Positions 35,726 to 43,541 of a stretch of 64,000 bases of DNA are shown here, in pieces; the first letter of the stretch is position 1, and every line of letters begins with the position of its first letter. The translations under genes were made by a program, and so were the position numbers. This DNA comes from Pelagimonas sp. (GTDB lineage: Bacteria > Pseudomonadota > Alphaproteobacteria > Rhodobacterales > Rhodobacteraceae). Under the pieces are notes generated by a model, which worked only from the letters and a program-made list of their open reading frames with translations, did no database searches and was not told the origin of the DNA. The stretch spans positions 186,001-250,000 of the forward strand of contig JAOARQ010000057.1 of assembly GCA_025210455.1 (NCBI GenBank), read 5' to 3'.

Positions 35726-36754
35726 ATGACCGAGCCAGATCCAACCCTGCGCCCCGATCCCATGCCCGAAGACCGCGACCGCGCCTTGCGGCCACAGATG
35801 CTGGGAGATTTCATTGGTCAGGCCGAAGCCCGCGCCAATCTGCGTGTCTTTATCGAAAGCGCCCGATCGCGTGGCGAAGCGATGGATCACACGCTGTTTC
35901 ACGGCCCACCGGGGCTGGGGAAAACCACATTGGCGCAGATCATGGCGCGCGAACTTGGGGTTGGTTTTCGTATGACATCGGGGCCGGTGCTGGCCAAAGC
36001 GGGCGATCTGGCGGCGATCCTGACCAATCTCGAATCCCGCGACGTGCTGTTCATCGACGAAATCCACCGTCTGAATCCCGCCGTCGAAGAGGTACTCTAT
36101 CCTGCCATGGAAGATTATGAGCTGGATCTTGTCATCGGCGAAGGGCCCGCCGCCCGCACGGTGCGTATCGAATTGCAGCCCTTCACTCTGGTGGGGGCCA
36201 CTACGCGTCTGGGCCTGTTGACAACGCCTTTGCGTGATCGCTTTGGCATTCCGACGCGGTTGAATTTCTACACCATTCCCGAATTGGAAACCATTGTTGC
36301 CAACAACGCCACCAAACTTGGGGTGCGGATGGAAGGGGATGGTGCGCTTGAAATTGCCCGCCGTTCACGTGGCACACCGCGTATTGCCGGGCGCCTGCTG
36401 CGCCGCGTGGTGGATTTCGCCATCGTTGAAGGGGGCGGCGTTGTCACCCGCGCCCTGGCCGACAGTTCACTGACCCGTCTGGGTGTGGACAGCCTGGGAT
36501 TGGACGGCGCCGACCGCCGCTATCTGACTCTGATGGCCGAAAACTATTCCGGGGGGCCGGTGGGTATCGAAACCCTGGCTGCCGCCCTGTCTGAAAGCCG
36601 CGATGCGCTGGAAGAGGTGGTTGAGCCCTATCTGCTGCAACAAGGTCTGATCCAACGCACCCCGCGTGGGCGCATGCTGGCACAAAAGGCCTGGGCGCAT
36701 CTTGGGCTGCCCATGCCCAAAGCGCCGGGGCAGGGGGATCTGTTTGGCAAGTGA
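35726..36754 (+). CDS. ruvB: Holliday junction helicase ATPase RuvB
   Basis: RuvB is the hexameric AAA+ motor that drives branch migration. The 342-residue protein has Walker [10 protein letters not shown], Walker [10 protein letters not shown], sensor 1 in GATTRLGLL and the C-terminal winged-helix DNA-binding region ending in GRMLAQKAW. It is the third gene of ruvCAB, 40 bp after ruvA. Confidence 0.96.
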   Translation: MTEPDPTLRPDPMPEDRDRALRPQMLGDFIGQAEARANLRVFIESARSRGEAMDHTLFHGPPGLGKTTLAQIMARELGVGFRMTSGPVLAKAGDLAAILTNLESRDVLFIDEIHRLNPAVEEVLYPAMEDYELDLVIGEGPAARTVRIELQPFTLVGATTRLGLLTTPLRDRFGIPTRLNFYTIPELETIVANNATKLGVRMEGDGALEIARRSRGTPRIAGRLLRRVVDFAIVEGGGVVTRALADSSLTRLGVDSLGLDGADRRYLTLMAENYSGGPVGIETLAAALSESRDALEEVVEPYLLQQGLIQRTPRGRMLAQKAWAHLGLPMPKAPGQGDLFGK

Positions 36755-36846
36755 TCTTTGGCCAGTCATTGTGGGTGGGATTTGCTCATCGGGTGCGTAT
36801 CTGGCATAGGGCAGACCAACAGATCACCTAAACCACGAGACCCACC

Positions 36847-37464
36847 ATGCAGCCAGCCGACGTCGAAGCGCTTTTTACCCGCAAAGATGGCACTTATTTC
36901 TGTGCGCGCTGGGGGCGGCCAATCGCGCCCATCGTATTCGGCGTTGATGATGCAACCCTGCAGGTGGTCAAAGGCGCCTTTGAGGCGGTCTGCGCTCTGT
37001 CCGGGCACCAGATGGCGGAAACGGATCCTGAACTGGGTGCCAATACCATGGTGTTCTTTTTCCGCGACTGGCAGGAACTGCTGTCAGTCCCCGACCTGGG
37101 CCGGATGATTGACGGGCTTGAACCTCTGGTGGCACGTTTGAGCGCGGCTGAGGCCAATCAGTATCGTGTTTTCCGCTTTGACACTGATGGGGCGATTCAG
37201 GCCTGTTTTATTTTCCTGCGCATGGATGCGGAAATGTCAGCCCTGCCGGCTGAAACGCTGGCGCTGTCGCAGGTGGTTCAGGCAATGCTGGTTTGGTCAG
37301 ATCAGGCTTTTGCCAGCCGGTCACCGCTGGGGCAGCTGGAAAATGGTCATATCGTTCTACGTCCGGATATCGCCGGGGTCATTCGTGCGGCCTATGATCC
37401 GGTCATGCCCTCTGTCGCGCAGGACCCAAGCCATGCGCTTAGGCTGGCTGCCAGATTAAAGTGA
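36847..37464 (+). CDS. Conserved hypothetical protein
   Basis: This is a 205-residue soluble protein without signal peptide or membrane segment. The sequence is rich in alternating hydrophobic and acidic residues, with blocks YFCARWGRPIAPIVFGVDD and NTMVFFFRDW. I recognise no catalytic motif. It follows ruvB by 92 bp and ends before a hairpin at 37475-37506. Function unknown. Confidence 0.6.
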   Translation: MQPADVEALFTRKDGTYFCARWGRPIAPIVFGVDDATLQVVKGAFEAVCALSGHQMAETDPELGANTMVFFFRDWQELLSVPDLGRMIDGLEPLVARLSAAEANQYRVFRFDTDGAIQACFIFLRMDAEMSALPAETLALSQVVQAMLVWSDQAFASRSPLGQLENGHIVLRPDIAGVIRAAYDPVMPSVAQDPSHALRLAARLK

Positions 37465-37474
37465 TTAATTTTTA

Positions 37475-37506
37475 GGCAAAATTGCGATTGAGTCACAATT
37501 TTAGCC
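37475..37506 (+). terminator. Hairpin terminator candidate
   Basis: GGC-AAAATTG pairs with CAATTTT-A-GCC (one bulged base) around an 11-nt loop, followed by TGTCTTT. It lies 10 bp after the hypothetical gene. Confidence 0.45.
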
Positions 37507-37511
37507 TGTCT

Positions 37512-37525
37512 TTGATCCTGATCAT
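37512..37525. promoter_or_regulatory. FNR/CRP-type box upstream of the STAS-like gene
   Basis: TTGAT-CCTG-ATCAT, one mismatch from TTGAT-N4-ATCAA. It is centred about 114 bp before the ATG at 37633. Function inferred. Confidence 0.35.
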
Positions 37526-37632
37526 GACTTCAAACGTTGCAATAGGTGACTATCTGTTGCAGTTTTAGTTATGTAAAACGTCCATTTTGTTATCTCAAGT
37601 TTCCGACTTTTTCGACGATTTGGAGCCTGCGA

Positions 37633-38040
37633 ATGCCAATCACCTATGAAGTCTTTGCTGAGGAAAAGAGGATTGAGACAACTTTCAGCGGATTTCTGAC
37701 CTTGGCAGATTATCAGGGCATTTTTGCCCCAATTGCCCAGCTTGTGAAAGACTGTGGTCAGTTCACTGCAATTGATATCGTAGACAGCTATGCTGGCTAT
37801 GATGAAACGTTGATTGATGCGTTCAAGCCCGAAGATTATGAGATCTTTCGCAGCCTGTCTCATTTGGCCGTTGTGTCAGATCTAGGCTGGTTTTGTCCGG
37901 TGCTTGCCAACGCGCCAACCGATATCACTTTTGTGGTTCGGTCATTTCCCAGAAATCAGTTGGAACAGGCACGGTGTTGGACGCGCAATCAAATTGGAAT
38001 TGCGATGCCAACCGAAACGATGTTCCGCAAAGTGGGGTGA
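37633..38040 (+). CDS. STAS/SpoIIAA-like protein
   Basis: This is a 135-residue soluble protein. The alternation of strands and helices and the segment FTAIDIVDSYAGYDETLIDAF resemble SpoIIAA-like (STAS-fold) domain proteins, which bind small hydrophobic or nucleotide ligands. The resemblance is structural and weak. I chose the ATG at 37633. An FNR/CRP-type box lies upstream, which could mean control by oxygen or a related signal. Confidence 0.5.
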   Translation: MPITYEVFAEEKRIETTFSGFLTLADYQGIFAPIAQLVKDCGQFTAIDIVDSYAGYDETLIDAFKPEDYEIFRSLSHLAVVSDLGWFCPVLANAPTDITFVVRSFPRNQLEQARCWTRNQIGIAMPTETMFRKVG

Positions 38041-38067
38041 ACGGGCCCTTAGAAACCAGGGGCCCGT
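38041..38067. terminator. Hairpin between convergent STAS-like gene and trpS
   Basis: Stem ACGGGCCC / GGGCCCGT with an 11-nt loop, between two convergent genes. U-tracts are weak on both strands. Confidence 0.5.
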
Positions 38068-38075
38068 CAGATTTC

Positions 38076-39110
38076 TTAGCGCACCATACCTATGATCTCA
38101 TAGGTTCTGCTCAGGATCGGCGCAGCGATTGCGCGGGCCTGTTCAGCCCCTTTGCGCAGGATCGTATCGATTTCGTCCTGATGTTCCATCAGACGGGCCA
38201 TTTCGGTGGAAATCGGCGAAAGCTTTGCAACAGCAAGATCAGACAGCATCGGTTTGAACTCTGAGAACTGCTTGCCGCCAACATCGCGCAGAACATCCTC
38301 CACAGACTGATCAGACAGCGCGGCATAGATGTTGACCAGATTGCGGGCCTCGGCGCGGTCTTCCAGGCCTTTGGCTTCTGAGGGCAGAGCATCCGGATCG
38401 GTGCGCGCTTTGCGGATTTTTGATGCGATGGTGTCGGCGTCATCGGTCATATTGATGCGCGACATATCAGATGGATCCGACTTCGACATCTTCTTAGACC
38501 CATCACGCAGTGACATCACCCGGGTGGCAGCCCCTTCGATCACAGGTTCGGCGATCGGGAAGAAATCCACGCCATAGTCGTGATTGAACTTGGTCGCGAT
38601 ATCGCGGGTCAGTTCGACGTGCTGCTTTTGATCTTCGCCCACAGGCACATGGGTTGCATGGTAAACCAGAATGTCAGCCGCCATCAGCGCCGGATAGGCA
38701 AACAGGCCCAGCGACGCATTCTGCGAATTCTTGCCAGCCTTGTCTTTCCACTGGGTCATACGCTGCATCCAGCCCATGCGGGCGACGCAGTTAAAGATCC
38801 AGGCCAGCTGCGCGTGTTCAGCCACCTGGCTTTGATTGAACAACACGGATTTCTCTGGGTCGATCCCAGAGGCAATGAAACCGGCGGTCAGCTCGCGCGT
38901 GGCGCGGGCCAGCGCTGCGGGATCTTGCAATGTGGCTGTGATGGCGTGTTGATCCACGATACAAAAGATTGTCTCGTAGTCCTGCTCTTGCACTTCGGCA
39001 AAGCGTTTGAGCGCGCCCAGGTAATTACCAAGCGTCAGGTGGCCGGTGGGTTGAATACCGGAAAAGACGCGTTTGGTAAAAGCGGGAGAGGTTTGGACCC
39101 CCTCGGTCAT
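38076..39110 (-). CDS. trpS: Tryptophanyl-tRNA synthetase
   Basis: TrpS charges tRNA-Trp. The 344-residue class I synthetase begins with [16 protein letters not shown] (the HIGH-type motif is PTGHLTLGN) and has the KMSKS motif in [12 protein letters not shown]. Length and order are normal. Its start region lies about 76 bp from the divergent rhomboid-like gene. Confidence 0.95.
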   Translation of the reverse strand: MTEGVQTSPAFTKRVFSGIQPTGHLTLGNYLGALKRFAEVQEQDYETIFCIVDQHAITATLQDPAALARATRELTAGFIASGIDPEKSVLFNQSQVAEHAQLAWIFNCVARMGWMQRMTQWKDKAGKNSQNASLGLFAYPALMAADILVYHATHVPVGEDQKQHVELTRDIATKFNHDYGVDFFPIAEPVIEGAATRVMSLRDGSKKMSKSDPSDMSRINMTDDADTIASKIRKARTDPDALPSEAKGLEDRAEARNLVNIYAALSDQSVEDVLRDVGGKQFSEFKPMLSDLAVAKLSPISTEMARLMEHQDEIDTILRKGAEQARAIAAPILSRTYEIIGMVR

Positions 39111-39186
39111 GGCAATTCTCCATCTGGAATAATAAGTAGGCTTGGCTTACCCATGGCCTATGTGCCCGTCAAGGAAGAGCCGCAAG

Positions 39187-39873
39187 ATGACCCATCCTTA
39201 TAATGAATCCCCCGTTAATCCCCTGCCGCCAGCGGTTTTGGTGATGTTTCTGGTTCTGACCGCTGTTGAGGTGGCGCTGCTTTTGGGCAGCCGCGGCATC
39301 ATTGGCGGGCCGGGGGCCATTGGCTGGCGTATTGGACTGATCGAAGAATACGGTTTCTCGCCCAAGGTGATGATGTGGATGGTCGATACCGGGCAATACC
39401 CTCTACAGCATCTCAAGCGATTTATCACCTATCCCTTTATTCATGGCTCATTCACCCATGGGATTTTTGCCATGGTGATCTTGCTGGCCATGGGCAAGAT
39501 TGTTGCCGAGGCCATGGGGCAGCTGGCCTTTGTGACGCTGTTCTTTGCTGGGTCGATCATGGGGGCGGTTGTTTTTGGTCTGGTGATTGACCGACCCGCC
39601 ATCCTGATGGGGGCCTATCCCGGGGCCTATGCGCTGATCGGAGGGTTTACCTATCTCTTGTGGCTCAAGCTGGGGGCCGTGGGTGAAAGCCAGCTGCGCG
39701 CCTTTCAGATGATCGGTTTCCTGCTGGGAATTCAGCTGTTGTTTGGCCTGATCTTCGGCAGCAACCCGGATTGGATCGCCGATCTGACAGGGTTTGTGAC
39801 GGGGTTTATTGCCAGCGTGGCGCTGGTGCCGGGGGGCTTTCGCCATCTCATCGGGAGAATCCGCCGCGATTAG
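39187..39873 (+). CDS. Rhomboid-like membrane protein lacking the catalytic dyad
   Basis: This 228-residue protein has about six membrane helices. The rhomboid fold markers are present (HGSFTHGIFAMV in the second helix pair and GFVTGFIASV in the last helix). The GxSG motif reads GAYPGAY around residues 142-148, with Pro145 where the nucleophilic Ser should be. The catalytic His position is Asp199 in IADLTGF. It is therefore probably not a protease but a derlin- or iRhom-like relative. The ATG at 39187 was chosen by the rhomboid N-terminal length. Confidence 0.75.
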   Translation: MTHPYNESPVNPLPPAVLVMFLVLTAVEVALLLGSRGIIGGPGAIGWRIGLIEEYGFSPKVMMWMVDTGQYPLQHLKRFITYPFIHGSFTHGIFAMVILLAMGKIVAEAMGQLAFVTLFFAGSIMGAVVFGLVIDRPAILMGAYPGAYALIGGFTYLLWLKLGAVGESQLRAFQMIGFLLGIQLLFGLIFGSNPDWIADLTGFVTGFIASVALVPGGFRHLIGRIRRD

Positions 39874-39893
39874 AGCGCGTCCACCCCTAAATG

Positions 39894-39922
39894 AAAGCGG
39901 CCTCTGAAACAGAGGCCGCTTT
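39894..39922. terminator. Bidirectional terminator
   Basis: 12-bp stem AAAGCGGCCTCT / AGAGGCCGCTTT with a 5-nt loop, between two convergent genes, with TTT flanks on both strands. Confidence 0.85.
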
Positions 39923-39942
39923 GTTATTGCCACAGACAGCCT

Positions 39943-41277
39943 TTAAAAGGCCATCTCAAATCGCAGGTTAACCCCCACATCACGGGTGCCTTTCAACAGG
40001 CGGCCACTGTCGATATCCAGTGACAGCTGCCCCAAGCCCATATCCAGATCAAAGCCTGTGCCAAAGCGTCCGGAGTTCTGCGTGGTTTTGCCATTGACCC
40101 CGTCTTCGTACCGGTGGAAATCTCCGCCAAGGCTGACATAGGGGCGGAAGTTGCTTTCCGCCATAAAGGTCGCGCGTGAGCCAATAGAGGCCAGTGTCGA
40201 CGACACATTTGTTGCCGCCAATATGCCTGCCGCAGGGTGATCTTCGTTGAACCGCGAGACACTCAGATGTGAGGTCAGCTGCGTGCGGCCCAATTGATGA
40301 TCCATCTTGCCGGTCAGGCCAAAGGCGCGGCGGGTGGCCTCGTATTTGGTGCCACCAACGGTATATTCCGGTTTCGAAGACAGAGCGTAGCCGTTTACAC
40401 TGATGCGGTCGGTGATATTGCTCTTGAAATATGGGCCATATGACAGGCCCTCGGCATCCACCGATACCCCGTTCACATCCAGATCTGACCGCCCAGAAGA
40501 CAGGAACAGGCCCAGACGGGTGCGACCGATTTCGAAATCACCACCAAGGGTGAATTCGCGGCTTGAACCATCAATTGTCCCGTCGAAATTGCGACCCTGA
40601 ATGCTGGCCCATAGCTTGGGCATAGCGACCGATCCATTGGTCGACAGGAAAAGCCCGTTCTGTGTCACGCTTCCGGGCGCACCACCTGACAAAGCAGAGT
40701 TCAGCGCGCCTGTTACGGAGGCAACTGAAGTAGACCCCGCCGCAGATGACGCGGACCCGCGTGCGGCTTCGTTCTTTTTCTTTTCAGCCTCTGCCGATGA
40801 TGAGGAACTGCTGGAGGACGAAGAACCTCCTTCTTTGGCGTCAGCGTCAGTATCTGCACCCGTCGTTTTGGCCGTGCAGCTGGATGTTACCGTGCCGGCA
40901 ATGCCCAGACGGCTTCCTGTACGGGGAGGGGCGATCTGTGTTCCGCCGGTACCTGTCACCTTCAGAGAATATTTTCCATCAGCAGGTGCGGTAAAGGTTG
41001 CGCCATTACAGGCCGCAGCCGAGCTGCAAAGAACTCCGGTCTGATCTCCGGAAATCTCTACTTTAAGACTTGTAAAATTGCCTGTCACGGTAAAGCGGGT
41101 GACTTCGCCAGCCAGGTGGTCACCACCATGATTGTAGATATTGGTGCGTTTCTCGAAGAACGTAGAATCAACGCGAACGCTGTTGCAGCTGCCGTTTGCC
41201 AGCCCTGCATCTGCCGTAAAGATGAAAGCGAGACTCGCCGCGGTGAACAGGCCAACAATACCTGAGGTCGGTTTCAT
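39943..41277 (-). CDS. Outer-membrane beta-barrel (autotransporter-like) protein with poly-serine linker
   Basis: This is a 444-residue exported protein. After a signal peptide (about 1-27) comes a small N-terminal domain with paired Cys (CNSV, VLCSSAAACNG). A linker with ten consecutive Ser and then a Lys/Ala-rich run lies at about 150-185. The C-terminal 225 or so residues alternate hydrophobic and polar residues in beta-strand fashion and end in Phe (LRFEMAF), as in autotransporter or Omp barrels. The N-terminal domain would be exposed. Role unknown; adhesion is only a guess. Confidence 0.65.
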   Translation of the reverse strand: MKPTSGIVGLFTAASLAFIFTADAGLANGSCNSVRVDSTFFEKRTNIYNHGGDHLAGEVTRFTVTGNFTSLKVEISGDQTGVLCSSAAACNGATFTAPADGKYSLKVTGTGGTQIAPPRTGSRLGIAGTVTSSCTAKTTGADTDADAKEGGSSSSSSSSSSAEAEKKKNEAARGSASSAAGSTSVASVTGALNSALSGGAPGSVTQNGLFLSTNGSVAMPKLWASIQGRNFDGTIDGSSREFTLGGDFEIGRTRLGLFLSSGRSDLDVNGVSVDAEGLSYGPYFKSNITDRISVNGYALSSKPEYTVGGTKYEATRRAFGLTGKMDHQLGRTQLTSHLSVSRFNEDHPAAGILAATNVSSTLASIGSRATFMAESNFRPYVSLGGDFHRYEDGVNGKTTQNSGRFGTGFDLDMGLGQLSLDIDSGRLLKGTRDVGVNLRFEMAF

Positions 41278-41442
41278 GGAACCCCCTTAAAATTGAGCAG
41301 AATGAAACAGGATGCACTGGTACTTTTTTTGAATAAGGAAAAAATATGAGATGCATACGATTCAGGCAACACTGAAAGTTCCCTTACGGAAGCTTGACTG
41401 CTCAACTATGGAAGTTGTGATATCCGCGACACGCAAACATGA

Positions 41443-41468
41443 AAAACCCGGCGCTATGGCCGGGTTTT
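41443..41468. terminator. Bidirectional terminator, mainly for sat/cysC
   Basis: Stem AAAACCCGGC / GCCGGGTTTT with a 6-nt loop. It lies just after the sat/cysC stop on the minus strand. Confidence 0.85.
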
Positions 41469-41490
41469 GAAATGTCATCTGAAGGCAGTA

Positions 41491-43209
41491 TCACTGCGCT
41501 GCGATCAGCCCCATGCTTTCCAGCTTCAGGATCACCTGATGGGCGCAGTTGTCGACTTCGACATTCTCTGTCTCAACGCGCAGTTCGGGATCGGCTGGCA
41601 CATCATAAGGATCAGAGATGCCGGTGAACTCTTTGATTTTGCCTTCTCGCGCCAGTTTATACAGGCCCTTGCGGTCGCGGCGTTCACATTCTTCGATGCT
41701 GGTGGCCACGTGCACTTCGACAAAGGCGCCGTATTGTTCAATGTCTTCACGCACATGACGGCGGGTGGTGGCATAGGGCGCAATTGGCGCACAGATGGCG
41801 ATGCCGCCGTTCTTGGTGATCTCAGAGGCCACATAGCCAATGCGTTTGATGTTCAGATCGCGGTGCTCTTTCGAGAAGCCCAGTTCGGACGACAGGTTTT
41901 TGCGCACGATGTCCCCATCCAGCAGCGTCACAGGGCGCCCGCCCATTTCCATCAACTTGACCATAAGCGCATTGGCGATAGTTGATTTGCCAGAGCCGGA
42001 CAGGCCGGTAAAGAACACGGTAAAGCCCTGCTGTGAGCGCGGCGGCTTGGTTTTGCGCAGCTCATTCACCACCTCAGGGAAGGAGAACCAATCGGGGATC
42101 TCCAGACCTTCTTGCAGGCGGCGGCGCAGTTCGGTGCCGGAAATATTCAGGATGGTGACATCGTCTTTGTCCTGAATTTCGTCGATGGCTTCGTATTGGG
42201 CGCGCTCTTGCACATAGACCATATGTTTGAAATCGACCATTTCGATGCCGATCTCCTGCTCATGTTCGCGGAACAGATCCTGTGCGTCATAGGGGCCATA
42301 GAAATCTTCACCAGCTGAGTTTTTGCCCGGGCCAGCGTGGTCACGTCCAACGATGAAATGGGTGCAGCCGTGGTTTTTGCGGATCAGCCCGTGCCAGACA
42401 GCTTCGCGGGGGCCAGCCATGCGCATCGCCAGATTGAGTAGCGACATGGTTGTGGTCGAACCCGGATATTTGTCCAGGACCGCCTCATAGCAGCGCACGC
42501 GGGTAAAGTGATCGACATCGCCCGGTTTGGTCATGCCAACAACGGGGTGGATCAGCAGGTTGGCCTGCGCCTCTTTCGCGGCGCGGAAGGTCAGTTCCTG
42601 ATGTGCGCGGTGCAGCGGGTTGCGGGTTTGAAACGCCACAATCTTGCGCCAGCCCAGTTTGCGGAAGAAGGCACGCAGTTCATTGGGGCTGTCGCGGCGG
42701 GCACGGAAATCATAATGCACCGGCTGCTGCAGGCCTGTGATGGGCCCGCCCAGATAGACCTTGCCCGCGGTGTTGTGCAGATAGTTGACCGCCGGGTGGG
42801 CATCATCATCTGCGCCAAAAACTTTTTCCGCCTCGCGTGATTTGTTTGGCACCCATTTATCGGTGATGGTCATGGTGGCCAGAATGACGCCTTCCTGATC
42901 ACGCAGCGCGATGTCCTGACCTTCTTCGATGCTGGCGGCGAAATCTTCGCTCACATCCAAGGTGATCGGCATGGGCCACAAAGTGCCATCAGCCAGACGC
43001 ATGTTTTCAACAACGCTGTCGTAATCTTCCTCAGACAGGAATCCTTTGAGAGGGTTGAACCCGCCATTCATCAACAGTTCCAGATCGCAGATCTGGCGCG
43101 GCGACAGGTCATGTGATGTCAGATCAGCGGCTTCAACCTTCAGTTTCTGCGCGCTTTCATATGACACATATAATTCAGGGATCGGGGCGAGGTTGCTTAG
43201 CATTGTCAT
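41491..43209 (-). CDS. Bifunctional ATP sulfurylase / APS kinase
   Basis: This 572-residue fusion activates sulfate to APS and then PAPS. The N-terminal 385 or so residues are a Sat-type ATP sulfurylase with RNPLHRAHQEL (the HxxH nucleotide-binding motif) and VGRDHAGPG. The C-terminal 180 residues are APS kinase with the P-loop GLSGSGKST. The ATG at 43209 is chosen; another lies at 43203. Such fusions occur in marine alphaproteobacteria. No cysDN genes are adjacent. The bidirectional hairpin downstream ends the transcript. Confidence 0.92.
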   Translation of the reverse strand: MTMLSNLAPIPELYVSYESAQKLKVEAADLTSHDLSPRQICDLELLMNGGFNPLKGFLSEEDYDSVVENMRLADGTLWPMPITLDVSEDFAASIEEGQDIALRDQEGVILATMTITDKWVPNKSREAEKVFGADDDAHPAVNYLHNTAGKVYLGGPITGLQQPVHYDFRARRDSPNELRAFFRKLGWRKIVAFQTRNPLHRAHQELTFRAAKEAQANLLIHPVVGMTKPGDVDHFTRVRCYEAVLDKYPGSTTTMSLLNLAMRMAGPREAVWHGLIRKNHGCTHFIVGRDHAGPGKNSAGEDFYGPYDAQDLFREHEQEIGIEMVDFKHMVYVQERAQYEAIDEIQDKDDVTILNISGTELRRRLQEGLEIPDWFSFPEVVNELRKTKPPRSQQGFTVFFTGLSGSGKSTIANALMVKLMEMGGRPVTLLDGDIVRKNLSSELGFSKEHRDLNIKRIGYVASEITKNGGIAICAPIAPYATTRRHVREDIEQYGAFVEVHVATSIEECERRDRKGLYKLAREGKIKEFTGISDPYDVPADPELRVETENVEVDNCAHQVILKLESMGLIAAQ

Positions 43210-43541
43210 TCTATTTACTCATCTCAGGCCGGACGGTTCCGGCTGTGCTGTTTTTAGCGCCTCTATCGGCCAAAACGGTAAACAATCAAGGTATAGCCTC
43301 GGCGTTTTGAAACCGTGGTGCGGAAATGCCGCTCGGAAAACTCAGATTCGGCGGAATAGCCACCCAAATAGCGAATACCCGGCGTGATAGCGTTCGTATC
43401 CGGCAGTTTCATGGGGAAAATGAGGCTTTTCTGCACTGCAGCCAAAATCCTCGCGGATCGCCCGTTGAACGCCCCCCTTTCGACTCGGGGCGCGCTCTGT
43501 CATACTATGTGCCAATCATCAAAATATAAGCAGGCATCCGT
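43210..43541. other. 332-bp region between sat/cysC and parE
   Basis: It carries the divergent promoters of sat/cysC and parE. The only coding candidate is the small ORF at 43263-43411 on the minus strand, listed separately. No strong terminator or repeat is visible. Confidence 0.5.
43263..43411 (-). CDS. Possible small protein upstream of sat/cysC
   Basis: This minus-strand ORF starts at ATG 43411 (MKLPDTNAITPGIRYLGGYS) and ends FRTTVSKRRGYTLIVYRFGR, about 49 residues. Its amino-acid composition and codon use look coding rather than random. No Shine-Dalgarno sequence is visible and no family is recognised. It could be a real small basic protein or chance. Confidence 0.35.
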
